Assembly: GCA_958450325.1 (NCBI GenBank)
Contig: OY288241.1
Location: forward strand, 54,136,078-54,200,077
DNA from: Agrostemma githago
Lineage: Eukaryota; Streptophyta; Magnoliopsida; Caryophyllales; Caryophyllaceae
Direction of reading: 5' to 3'
DNA: 64,000 bases
The notes beneath the pieces were generated by a model. That model was not told the origin of the DNA. It saw only the letters and a list, made by a program, of their open reading frames with translations, and searched no databases. This document shows, piece by piece, positions 22,770 through 33,432 of this stretch (its first letter is position 1; each line of letters starts with the position of its first letter). The translations under genes were made by a program, and so were the position numbers.

Positions 22770-25700
22770 ATGTCGACGTCGGGTAAGTGTTCCTTACTCG
22801 CCTATTGTCAATTTTGCTTAATTTGGTTGATTGTGGGCCGATTTTGTTAAAACCCTAGAAAATCGATTTGGGCATTTTGGATTTGCTAAGTTTCGATGTT
22901 TGTGCTTGGTCCCATTGTTAAATTAGGCTAGAATAGAGCTTGTTAGGGTAGTCATAGGCTTGATATATAGGAGGTTTTGAGGTGTACTAATGGCCTCCCA
23001 TGGGGGTAAATTCGAAATGTTAGGGTTTAGGGATCGTTTTCCTGTTTCCCGTACTTGCCTTTCGTAATCTTGCTCGATTAGTGTTTCTGACGTTATGGGT
23101 GACTTCCATGTTGACCTTTGTGAGTTAGAATGCCCTACAGGGCACTCCGTGAGGTTTTGTGTGACTTACGACTGACCAAAAGGTGTTGTAATGATGTCGG
23201 ATTTTTCTGAAACCACTTTCATTGTGACCAGGATTAAAAAGGGGTGCTAGTGTGGGCTTTTCGGAATTTTGATACCTCTATTCAAAATTTTGACCCTTTT
23301 TTTACCCGTTTGAGCTATTTCAGCTGGACCTGAGGTATGGATTTTTGTGTTTTTCGCTTGGTTTTGCAGGTAGAGATGATAGTGAGCGTCTCGAGGGAGC
23401 TTCTTCGGCTGGCACTAGTGGTGAGGTCGCCGGGACGAGCTCACTGATTCTCCGCGAAATTCGTCAGCTGTCGTGATCCTGAGGCCATAAATGAGGCGAA
23501 TTTCGATAGAGTTAGGAGGCGTAAGCTGCCCGAGACCGTTTCTAGGAGGGCTCATGTCTCGGTTCCCGCGCAAGAGAATGAGGAGATTGGTTATGAAGAT
23601 CCTCAGTGGGCTTGGGACTGGGACAGTCATCAGCTGTTGTTTCGTCCTAACTTGCACGTCTCTCACCGCATTGTGCAGGGTCTGGTGAGTATCTCGACTC
23701 ATGCTTATTGGTTTAGGCTTTGAATTTTGGTTTAACTTGGTTTGGTTTGTTTATGCTTGCACTGTCTCGGTTTGCAGCCCCTAGGTCCGATGAGGACCTT
23801 CTAGGGTTTTACGACATGCTTAGAGATCTACTCTCAGAAGCTTAGTCCTGCGGCAAAGGAGATTATCGCGAAGACGGCCCTGCGCCCTGTAGTAGGACAC
23901 TGGGCCCGGTTGGTAGGTTGCTAGACTAAGTGCAACCTTATCGTGATTAGAGCGATGGTGGATTGCTTTCATGACACTACCTCGACCTTCCACATGTCTT
24001 TCGGGTAGGTCAGGATGACTTTGGAGGACTTCGGGGTTATCACGGGCCTACTCTGGTGTCGGGAGTTGATTAGATGGGCTGCCAAGGACCCTAAGTCAGA
24101 TAGTGATGAGGTTCGAGGATGGATCGAGGATTGTTTTGGAGCGTGAGGCTTATAGTACGCCTCATTTCTGGTGAGTTCGTACATTACCGACCACTTCGAG
24201 AGGGTGGCGGTAATAGAGGGCCGAGCACCCAACACAATGGAGCAGGATGCCCGGCTGTGGTTGGTATTTCCTAGGATTGACCCATTTCTCGGATAAGGGT
24301 GAGAGGTTTAGTACTAGGATTTTGCCTTTCTTGGCTGATCTAGATTAGCTGGGACGCTTTGATTGGGTAACCGCAGCTTTTGCGGAGATGACTCGCTACT
24401 TGAAAGTCATTGTGAGGCCGTTGCAGGTGGAGTCGGCCTCGGCTTTGCCCATCGTGGGCCCTGGTCTCGTGCTGGAGGTTAGTCATTGTCTCTATATTCG
24501 TTTTTCGGGTTTTGCTTAATCTAGTTTGGTTTTGCTAATGATGTTTTCTTTTGGGTTTTGTAGGCTTGGATTTATTCCTACTTCCCTCGATTAGCACCCA
24601 AGACGGTGTGGGCTCATCCGGTTAGGTTCCTGGCGGGGATCGAGTGGAGAATGGCTCGGGCTAAGAGCACGATGAGTCACTACCCGACGGAAAACGTGCA
24701 GGTGAACCACCTGGTCCTAGAGGATGTAAGTCTCCTTCTTACAGTCTGTTTTATTTAATAGTCTCCTAGGTTTAGTGTTGTTGAGGTGTCGATTATGTTT
24801 GTGTAGTTTGTGGCCCATCCCTAGGCCGATTACGATGGTGTGCCTTGGTACGTGACGGCGGAGTTGAGACCTAGAAGCTACAAGAGGATGCTCCGTCCTG
24901 CGTTGTTTCGCTCGGTTTGGTATCTGGGCGAACGGTTGGTGCGTCAGTGCTTGTATGACGATTTTAGGGTGCCAGTTGATCCTCCCCGGACCATGTTTAG
25001 ACCACCGAACGCCGCAGAGGTCCTCGAGGGTCGGGATGGAGAAGGAGGTGATGCGCTACTAGTGCCTGGCGCCTCTTATCTATCCGATGTCAGCCAGCGG
25101 CTAGCTTGCCACCGCCTCGTGGTGAGTATTCATTTCTATTTTAATGCTCGTTTTGTCCTATGGCTTAGTGTTTATTTACTCTTTGACCGATTTGCTTTAC
25201 CTTTAGCTGGCCGATCCGGCTGATGTTGTTCAGCCTCTAGACTTCCCATTGACGCTGCTTAGGGTAGACGCAGCTGGGGTAGCTTTCACTGAGCCTCTCC
25301 CCCTGTGTTCTGCCGAGGAGATGGACGCTGGGATAGAGTGGCGTGATCGGGTATACCGGATAAGTTTTGGTTTTTGCCTTGGGTTTGGGTTTTAAGGACT
25401 AGGTTTTGGCTAACTCGTATGGGTTCGCCTTTCAGGTTTCGTCAGCTTGCCATCAGCGGTTGTGGCAGGCTGCCAACTGCTTCTGGGCTTATATCTCGAG
25501 GGTCTCCCGTGATACTTCAGGGCCTCGGTCGGTGAGTATCGTATTTAGGGTTGGTTTTCTAGGTTGTTTGTATGTTTTCCTAAGGTATAAGTGTATTTGC
25601 AGGATACCCCAGACATGGTGGGATAGCTGGAGACTCGGGTGACCGAGCTCGAGGCGGAGGTGGCCGACGCGCGGCAGCTCTTGCAATCCCGGGACCACGA

Positions 25701-25988
25701 GATTGCCCAACTTAAGGAAGGCTAGCTCGGTCTTAGGGCGAGACCTCAGCGCAGGGCGAGGCTAGGCGAGGGGTTGAGATGGAGAGGGAGGTTGAGGCTG
25801 ATGCCGAAGGTCATGTCACGGGCACCACCGAGGATGTTGGAGGGATTCCCGAGACAGCTACTCTGGATATGCTATCGGGGATGGACGGTAGTGAGTCTCC
25901 TACCTTTGTTTTGGAGGACTTACGTTTGGATGACAACATCGGTGAGTACGTGATAGCTATACGCGCAGCTTCTAGGGGTCCTCCCTAG
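22770..25988 (+). pseudogene. Antisense gene 1 of Tat1: plant mobile domain (PMD) protein, multi-exon, broken
   Basis: Plus-strand gene inside a minus-strand retroelement. A short first exon (ATG at 22770, MSTS) ends at donor GTAAGT (22783), and exon 2 starts after TTTTGCAG at 23370. Further introns are marked by GTGAGTAT (23692) to TTTGCAG (23778), GTTAGTC (24479) to TTTTGTAG (24563), GTAAGT (24726) to GTGTAG (24807) and GTGAGT (25122) to CTTTAG (25206). The product includes an acidic N-terminus, a PMD core (FHDTTSTFHMSFG, MTLEDFGVITG) and a later segment (YLGERLVRQCLYDDFRVPVDPP) typical of PMD proteins. A possible coiled coil (TELEAEVADARQLLQSRDHE) lies at 25630-25720. Frameshifts and stops (23472, 23800-24300) break it here. 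PMD proteins are found in host genomes and in transposons; the biochemical role is unknown. Confidence 0.65.
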
Positions 25989-26984
25989 TTTATGAACTCG
26001 ATTTGTGCATGGATTTATATATTTTGTATATTTTTATCTTTTAGTTTTCGACTTGATTAGTCAGTTTTGCGTTTTGTTTTGCGAAATGTTAACTAAGATT
26101 AACAAGTAATCACTTCAGGTTCAGTTTGTTTGCGATTTCGTTATAGTTTTAGTATGTTTTAAATGCGTTAGGGTTGCAGGAAAGTACGAAAATAGTTTTT
26201 CGGGCTTTTGAAATGTTTTAGTTTGAGCCGGGAGTTGGATCAAGTAGTACGTCGATTAAAATGTTTGACTCGAGACATGCAAAATGTACAGAAATAACAT
26301 GTTTTGACTGAGTGCGTTAGGAGACAAGGGCAGCCGTCTCGAAATTCATGCTTAGAATGAGGAAAAAACAAAAGAGGTTAGACCCTATTTGAAAAAAAGG
26401 TAGGCCCTTTTTTTTACTTTTTGTATATTAAAAAAAAGTTAGGCCACTTTTTGTATATTCATGGTAATGCCGTACTGGGCTACAGACGCGAATTGATGAT
26501 GCCTTAAAGGCTACAACACGCCTAGGTAGGGTAGCTTATCCCCATAAAAAAAATGAAAAGACGTCTAAGTCAGGTGGATTCGACGGGTGAAATTTGTTGT
26601 CCGTCCGACGTTGTTGCTCTCGCGTGGGCATTTTGGTTTTCGAGAAGCTAAGGTTTTTTAGTGACTTCGGGAGGTCCTTCCCGATGTCCGAGGTTGTTAG
26701 GTGGTATTTGTCGGGGTTGATGTCACAAGTCCAAGGTGTTGTGGAGGTTGATGGTCTTTGGTTCAGACGCCTAGGCTGAGGCGGTTGGAAAGTGGGTCGC
26801 TCAGGTTTGGGCGGTTTGATATTTGGGCACCTGGGCTCGTGCGGCCTAACTCTTGTTTTTGGAAATTTTTATAGTTTCCTTATTGTCGTGTGATTAGGGC
26901 TATATATGCGGGTTGTGGGTGCTTGTTTTGGACATACTAAAATACCCATAGTGTGTCTATAACTTCCTTGTATTGTTTTGAGTA
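25989..26984. other. Spacer between antisense genes of Tat1
   Basis: About 1 kb of T-rich sequence with no convincing frame. Two copies of a TTAGGCCNCTTTTT...GTATATT word lie near 26370-26460. The segment 26500-26900 repeats the words CGCCTAGG and GGGCGGTTTG and may be untranslated sequence of antisense gene 2. Confidence 0.5.
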
Positions 26985-28434
26985 ATGTTGGGTTTCAGGA
27001 ATCTCTTTACCGAGTGGGCGGGTTTTTTTAAGAAATGTGACCTCAAGGTTTGTCCAAGTGATGGTTTGTCGATGGTTATCGCATTAAGTCGAGTTAAGGT
27101 GCAAGACGACTTTTTGTTAGTATGTTCTAATTTTTGGGATGCGAAGAGTCATGTTTTTTTTTCCCTGGAGGTAAGGTTTGTCCTCTTCCCGAGGAGCTAG
27201 ACGTTATAAGCGGGTGGTGTTTGGTTCGGCCTTGTGTGCCTTTGGGAGATAATGCTTTTGTGGAAAGGTTTCGTCATTTTTTGGACCTTTCTTCGCTAGA
27301 GGAGGCTAAGGTTTTCTTTGGGAGAGACGGTATTGACCTAGGGTTGCTTTTTAGGACATTTTCACGGACGGGTTCCCATGACATTTCACCCCTAGCTTGT
27401 AGGCGGGCCTTCAATATTGCGGTAGCTTGTTACTATCCTTTCGAGGATGCGTTAGTGCATGAGGGTTGAGGTAATCTTTTGGTTTTGGATGCTGTAATGG
27501 GGATGGAACATGGGCGATCACCCTCTTTACTCATTCTAGGTGAGCTTATCCTAGGTCTCGATGCTCGTGCCCGGCTACATCAGGCTCCTTTTCGGGGCTC
27601 TAGAATCATTTTGCAGGTATGTGGGGTATTATATTTTTGTTCGCTTGTTTTTTTTGTTTTTATCTTTCGAAGCCCACTTTAGTTCGAAAATGTGACGTTG
27701 TGTTGGAGTTTGTGCAGGTTTGGCTATAACAGAGGCTCGGTTTGGTCGACCCTCCTCGGTCTTTTAAGGGTTATAGCTATAAGGGATTTACGGGTCGCAA
27801 GATGGTGCAGGCATGGAGCGCTGGTCATACCGAAGGAGGATGGCATTCCTACTTGGACAATGGGCAAGTGGCTATCAAGTGGATAGTCCCGTGCTGGCAT
27901 ATTAGTGGACAAACTGGGTTTCCCTTCTCATCTTTGACTCATGTTATGCAGGTATTATCATTGAGGGATCCGGTTTATATTTATCCGGGCGAGTTGTCGA
28001 ACGAAATGGGGGTGAGGCCAACAACCTCGGAGGTTGCTAAGGGTGTTCCTAAGTTTAACCAGTGGATGGAAAGTTCTTTCCAGGAATTCAAGATATCTTT
28101 GGGACAGAGGTTTTCACGTCCCGTCGTTATAGAGAGTGCTCGATTGACCGACGTTACTTCTTTCCGATGGGGTATTTACGGACACCCGTCAGGACAGGGC
28201 AAGTCGAAGGTTAGGAAGATTGCGGTGCTAGAGGATAAGGAGGCGACTCAAGGTAATCTCACTAAGTGCCTGACCAAAGACAGCGTTACCGATCCTAGTG
28301 CCGTCAGTTCATCTATACGGGCCAAGACTGACGAGACTCATAATGAAAATGTGAGTGGTGGGAGGAAGTATGATTGGCTGAGCTCGCCTTTGGCTAGGGT
28401 GGTGGAAGCTTGTGTTAGGAGGGGTCGATGGTGA
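26985..28434 (+). pseudogene. Antisense gene 2 of Tat1, DUF7745-like (tentative)
   Basis: Starts at ATG 26985 (MLGFRNLFTEWAGFFKKCDL). The frame shifts in a T run near 27153 and continues as FPGGKVCPLPEELDVISGW and RHFLDLSSLEEAKVFFGRDG. A stop follows at 27467. Exon 1 ends at GTATGTGG (27616) and the next begins after GTGCAG (27718). The last block, 27742-28434, is open for 230 codons (RSFKGYSYKGFTGRKMVQAW ... KYDWLSSPLARVVEACVRRG). The order FWDAKSHVFF then PxPEEL resembles plant DUF7745 proteins (FWDPxxxCF, PTIEEY). That assignment is from memory and tentative. The C-terminal WLxSPLARxVExCV is conserved in Tat2 (54487-54530), which supports a real protein. Confidence 0.55.
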
Positions 28435-29130
28435 AAAACCCGAACAAGCACACCCAGATGGCGGTGGGAGAAGGGAGTTGGACTGGTAGAGCCCAGCCGT
28501 TTTGTAATATGTTCTATTAGTTGATGTTATGTGGTGTATTAGTACTAATTTTTTGTAGTTTTTTGACACGTTGTCGTTCTCCGGAATAGCCGGATTTCCG
28601 ATGCTGGATGTAAAGTGCCTCGACAAAGGCTCGATGTAACTGATTTTCTTGTCAATGAGAAGCACATTTTTTTTTTCATCATTTTTTTTTGTGGTGGTTC
28701 GCAACTCGATTCTTCATTTTACCTGGAGCGCCCTTTCGGGTTTTCACTTCGTCCTCGGCTCGTCATTTTTTTTACGACGGCTCGCAACTCGTTTCTTCAT
28801 TTTGCCCGGAGCGCCATTTCGGGTTTTCACTCCGTCCTCGGCTCGTCCTTTGTGCTTCGTCAATGAAATCACTCGTTAACCGAAGCGCGGAAAAAGGTTC
28901 CGGTTTGCATGTGAATCGAGTAATCGATTTTGTTATCTTGTTGGTTGTACCTCTGGAAGGGTTGCCTACGTATCCGTGTTTAGACGAAATCAAACCATGT
29001 TCGTAGTTCTTTTAAATATGAGTGATCTTGCTTTAGACTCGTTATGCCAATTATCGATGCGAATTATTTCTAAGCGTTTCGTGTGGGTTTTCACCCTAGG
29101 TCAGAGATCACGATGCGGTTGTTGAGATAT
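28435..29130 (-). other. Tat1 intergenic region between integrase and antisense gene 2
   Basis: Convergent gene ends meet here: antisense gene 2 from the left, pol from the right. At 28690-28860 an 80-bp segment is duplicated in tandem (GCAACTCGATTCTTCATTTT, GGAGCGCCCTTTCGGGTTTTCACT). The same duplication occurs in Tat2 (56417-56590), so it predates the split of the two copies. The words GGTTGCCTACGTATCCG and GACGAAATCAAACC follow and are also conserved. Confidence 0.6.
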
Positions 29131-30199
29131 TTAGGGATAGTATCGTTGAAGTTGGTCTATGTTGGTTAGGGTTGAGAACTCTTGACCATCTAGGTCAGTG
29201 AGGATCACGGGCCCTCTCGTGAGTATTTTCTTGACTAGGTAGGGGCCCGTCCAGTTTGGTTTGAACTTCCCTCTAGGATCAACGGGAAGGGGTGGTCTGA
29301 TGGATTTGACCACTAAATCTCCCTCATGTATATTTCGGGATTTGACTCGTTTGTTAAAGGCTCGCTGTATGCGTTGTTGGTAGGCTTGCACGTTGGACAG
29401 TGCATGTATTCTACGTTCGTCTAGGAGGACTAGCTCATTGTAACGATTTTGCATTGGTTCCATTCTTCCTCGGGATTGCCGCTCTCGGCTAGTATCCTTA
29501 GTTAGGGTATTTCTAGTTCTATGGGTTGCACGACTTCAGAGCTATAGGTTAGGTAGTGTGGTGTGGCCCCGGTCGGTGTTTGGTAGGAGGTTCGGTATCG
29601 CCATAATGCGAAGGGTATTTTGTTTGACCAATTCCGGTGGTTGTCTATCATTTTCTTAAGGATTGTGGTAATGGTTTTGTTTGCTGCTTCCACAGCCCCG
29701 TTTGTCTGAGGTCTATAGGGTGAGGATTTGTGTCTTTGGATTTTGTATCTGTCTAGGAGTTTTTGGGTGTCCGCCCCAAAATGAGCCCCCTGATCACTGA
29801 TGATTTCGTGAGGTATGCCGTAGCGGCAGATGATGTTATTTTGTAGGAACTTGACTACTTGTTTGAAGGTTAATGTGGTGAAGAGGCTGCTTCTACCCAT
29901 TTGGTAATGTAATCGACGGCCACTAGTATAAAACAGTGTCTGCCGGTTCCGACTGGGCGTATCTTCCCTATGATGTCAATTCCCCAGGTAGAGAAAGGCC
30001 ATGGTGTGGTTATGGTATGGACAGGATATGGCGGTAGGTGTTGGACGTTGGCGAATATTTCGCAGTTGTGGCAGTGATGGACGTGACGTTGACAGTCTGC
30101 CTCTAGGGTAACCCAGTAGTAGCGTAGTCTCATTATTTTTCGGGCTAATAGGTGTGCACTCATATGGGGTCCGCATTCCCCGTCATGTACTTCTTCCAT
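29131..30199 (-). pseudogene. int: Tat1 integrase, frameshifted
   Basis: Inserts element DNA into chromosomes. Minus-strand order: zinc-binding region (GPHMSAHLLARKIMRLRYYW ... CQRHVHHCHNCEIF), core with D in WGIDIIGKI, D in IISDQGAHFG and E in PQTNGAVEAANKTI (D,D,E complete), and a C-terminal domain (SRNIHEGDLVVKS, GKFKPNWTGPYLVKKIL) ending TNIDQLQRYYP at 29131. The frame changes between 29900 and 29870 and near 29465. Spacing and motifs are those of Ty3/gypsy Tat-type integrases without a chromodomain. Tat2 has a homologue at 56891-57960. Confidence 0.88.
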
Positions 30200-30330
30200 G
30201 ACTCTTTCGGATTAGGTTTTGTTTATGCATCTAAGGAGTATTCCTTGTGGGGTTCGTTTGTATAGCAATCATTGGTTTAGGACGTAATGGGCGGCTTGTA
30301 TTCGTAAGGCTCTTTTATTTTTGGCGTTAG

Positions 30331-30341
30331 TTTTTTTTTTT

Positions 30342-30372
<31 letters not shown>

Positions 30373-30379
30373 CGGGGGG
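30331..30379. repeat. T21-G21-C-G6 homopolymer tract
   Basis: Twenty-one T followed by twenty-one G, one C and six G, in the linker between RNase H and integrase of Tat1. The matching Tat2 sequence near 58080 (TTTGTGATGGGTGGATATGA) has no such tract. It is either slippage growth or a sequencing artefact. Confidence 0.9.
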
Positions 30380-30479
30380 TATGATCCACTGGTTTTGAAG
30401 TCTAGGATTGCTTTGTACCAAGATTCTTCGGGGATGTCGTTGGTTTCGAGCTTATGGAAGTAGGCCGGTTGTTCACTCA

Positions 30480-30870
30480 TTTCTACGGCAGATAGGCATA
30501 GAGAAGAGGTTGTCGGGCATGTTTATTAATGAGGCTAGCTTGGATAGGGCGTCAGCGAATTAGTTTTCTTCCCGGGGTATGTGTATGAAGTTGATTTCAG
30601 TGAACTCCCGGAATATTGTTTCTATTTCGGTTTGGTATGGGACCAGGCTTTCGCTATATACCTTCCAGGTGCCCGTGGCTTGGTTGACTACTAGGGATGA
30701 ATCTCCGTGTACTCTAAGGTTTTTAACTCCTAGAGTTACAGTGGCTTTTAGTCATATTAAGCAAGCTTTGTATTCAGCTGCGTTGTTGGAAACGGGGAAG
30801 TCTAGTTTAATTGATATGGGTATGTGGTCACCTATTGGCTGTGGAGTTTCTTATGTTGTGCTTTGTGGTT
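30480..30870 (-). pseudogene. Tat1 archaeal-type RNase H, with stops
   Basis: Minus-strand translation gives KLDFPVSNNAAEYKACL, LGVKNLRVHGDSSLVVNQATG and FIHIPREEN-FADALSKLAS, the conserved blocks of the RVT_3/archaeal-type RNase H that Tat elements carry in addition to the ordinary RNase H. Acidic residues E (AAEYKA), D (HGDS) and D (FADAL) are present. Two in-frame stops interrupt it, after ACLI and in place of a residue after REEN. Upstream, where reverse transcriptase is expected, there is none. The continuation toward integrase contains the T/G tract. Confidence 0.8.
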
Positions 30871-31300
30871 AGGGAGTCAGTTGCGAGTTGAACTTTAGGG
30901 TAGCTGCACCTGATCTCTTATTAGAGTGAAGTTAAGTGGGTCGTTCGTTGTGGGCCTCATTCTTTAGTTAATTGTTATCGATAAGTGGCATAGTATCGGG
31001 TTTCTAGCGATAAAATACGTTATTATTAAAAAAGTTTAGTGATTGTCGAGGCTTGTTTGTAAAAGAAGAATTGTTTTATTGATATAATAGTAGACGGGCT
31101 ATGTGCCCATGATTTCGTTTAATGAGGGAGGTGGAGGGCAGATCCTCTCGCACCTCCCGGACTCGATATGAAAATAAACATTTATTGTTATTTTAAGCCT
31201 AGGCCCTAAGATGAACTAGACTCTGACTCAGGTATGGATTTGCTAGTCTTGGCAGGCACCCGCGTGCTCTCGTACTCTGGGTACGCCCCAAATTTTTCCT
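30871..31300 (-). other. Spacer at the Tat1 gag/RNase H junction (RT missing)
   Basis: About 430 bases where protease and reverse transcriptase (normally more than 2 kb) should be. The sequence is shared with Tat2 (62640-63060), including TTAGTTAATTGTTATCGATAA and AGCCTAGGCC. So the same deletion junction exists in both copies. No frame was recognised. Confidence 0.7.
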
Positions 31301-31309
31301 CTTGGATGA

Positions 31310-31745
31310 GGTAACGGACTTACTGTCGGAATTCACGACAGTCACTAATGTCATGACCTCGGCCTTGGTGATATCGACACCACTTGCTACCCTTCCAATG
31401 TAATGACCTCTTATCGATGGGTGGATCGGGTGTTGGAATTAATGGTTATAGGAGTCCGTCGGTTATTAACAAAATTAGGGCATGGTCGTGGGAAAGCCCG
31501 AAGTGTCCGAGGAGCTGGAGACCTCCTTCCTCGGTGGTGTCCATTAGGAAGCGGGTAGGTCTTTTTGCTAGCAATGCGGTTTTCACGACCCCTGTTTTTA
31601 TTAAACCTTCAATTTTATCTTTTAGCAGTGTGCAGGATTCCGTGTCCTGGACATTACCCTTACGATAATGACAGTACTTTCCTTTCGACCGATGACGAGA
31701 TCTATGATTTAGCGGGGGGTCGGCCATTGGTCCTATGGGCCGCAA
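31310..31745 (-). pseudogene. Extra gag zinc-motif block of Tat1
   Basis: Two further Gag-type zinc motifs follow the gag frame on the minus strand: KYCHYRKGNVQDTESCTLLKD near 31690-31630 and KWCRYHQGRGHDISDCREFR near 31390-31325, in different frames. The family motif is Y/W-C-x2-H-x4-H/Q-D-T/I-x2-C. They look like remnants of gag ends from related elements, or of a duplication, joined behind the main gag. Confidence 0.6.
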
Positions 31746-31896
31746 GAGACGAAGGACGCTAATCTTCGGAGCGTGGATTCGTAGCTAACCCTGATTGGGG
31801 TGTGTTTTTTCTTCTGTCCTGAAGTCTCAGGTGGGTTTATGCTATCCGATCCCCTCTAATTGACCCATTGCATTCTGAGGCGGGGAGCTCGGGGGA

Positions 31897-33432
31897 TTAC
31901 TCGAGCTTTTCCTCGATACGAGCTATCCTAGCTTCAATTCTTAACAGTAGGGGGTGTATTTGTGAGACTAGGCGAGCTAGGCTTTCGATTGTTGTCGCAT
32001 GTTTCGCGGGGTTGATGGGTGTGGGTTCTGGGTAACTGTCTGGTTCATCCTTGATATTCAGGATGTCCTCTTCCAGAGAGTTAAAGTGGGAACAGTCGAT
32101 GGTGTCGTCAAAGATGGCATGAACACTAAAGGGATTTGTGGTATTGTTTGGTTTTTCGGGCAGAGAGAGAGGGATTGTCCCATTTTCTATCATATCTTGT
32201 ATGACATGTTTAAGTCGAAAACAATATTAAGTATCATGGCCATTGCCACGATGGAAATGGTAATACTTATTAGCATCCCAGGTCTTTGCCCTTTTCTCTG
32301 CGGGTGGGTCCGTAGTAGGACCTATGGGCTCGAGCTTTCCTTGCTCGGTTAGTCTTTTCAGGGCTTCGGCGTATGTGATGCCTAATTTGGAGACTGTTCT
32401 AGGGGTGAAGTTTGTCCTCCCTCTAGTGGCTGGTTCGACTAGGTGTACTTCATCGGTTTTGTTTCCCCCGGATGACCCATAGGATTGGGCTCCTGTGGAT
32501 GTGGTTGGGCCCTAGTAACTTTTCCCCATTATCTTGGAGAATACCCCCTTCTTCATATCGTCTTCTAGGCTTATTCCTAAGGTGGATAGGTCCTTGAAGG
32601 TGTGAATGTTTTGGTACCTAAGGTGAGAAGCATAGGTGGGTCTGAGGTTATTGACGAATTTTTCTACTAAAGTGGCTTCGTCCGGACGGTTTATCAATTG
32701 GGTGCTAACCTTCCTCCACCTAGTTAGAAATTCAGAGAATCCTTCCTTCTCGTTATGGGAAAGGACCTCGAGGCTTCTAATGGGGACTTGCGTTTCGAAA
32801 TTATCCGCATATTGTTTTGCGAATTCTATGGAAATATCATCCCAAGTGGATATCTTTTTGGGATCGAGTGAATAAAACCAAGACCTGGGCGTGTCCCCTA
32901 GCGAGGAGGGGAATATCCTAGTGAAGAGGCTCGGTTTGACCCCTTTGGTGGCCATGTAGTCCTTAAAGGCTTGAATGTGGTTGAGGGGTTCCTCGGTTCC
33001 CTTGAACTTGGGTATGTCGGCTAGGGAAAAGTTTTCTGGTAATTGGTCATTTACCATTTCGAACTTCCTATGGTTTTCGAGGTGGACATTATTGCCCTGG
33101 TTTAAGCGCATTTGACTCTCAAGTAAATCTATGCGATTTACGGTCGACTGTGGGATGTCGTATTGAGGCGGGTTAATGGGATCATTAGGGGTGATCCCGG
33201 CGGGAACACCTCCTAGCGGGGTGGAGTTTAGAAGGACCTCATTGAGGACCTGGTTATGGTGTTCATCTGAAGCCCTATCTTCCAAGTGGCATAGGCGAGA
33301 GTCTATGCTGTTTACGGATGCATTCACGGTAATGATGGTGGCCTGTAAGTCCCGGATCAGGTTGGTTAGGGTCCCTATGGTATTATCTGCGGATTGTCCG
33401 GCGTTGTCCCCACTATGGTTACTTGCGTCCAC
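31897..33432 (-). pseudogene. gag: Tat1 gag, two premature stops
   Basis: Structural particle protein. ATG at 33432; one frame of 512 codons to the stop at 31897, interrupted only by TAG at 32514-32512 (codon 307) and TAA at 32229-32227 (codon 402, inside the zinc motif where the family has Glu). Residues about 1-60 are hydrophilic with a heptad-like pattern. The capsid-type gag domain (PF03732) spans about 125-245 (SSLGDTPRSWFYSLDPKKI, STWDDISIEFAKQY, FSEFLTRWRKV). A segment LGITYAEALKRLTEQGKLEP precedes the zinc motif KYYHFHRGNGHDT-YC. The C-terminus (ARIARIEEKLE) is probably coiled. The frame is otherwise open, so inactivation is recent or mild. Confidence 0.85.
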
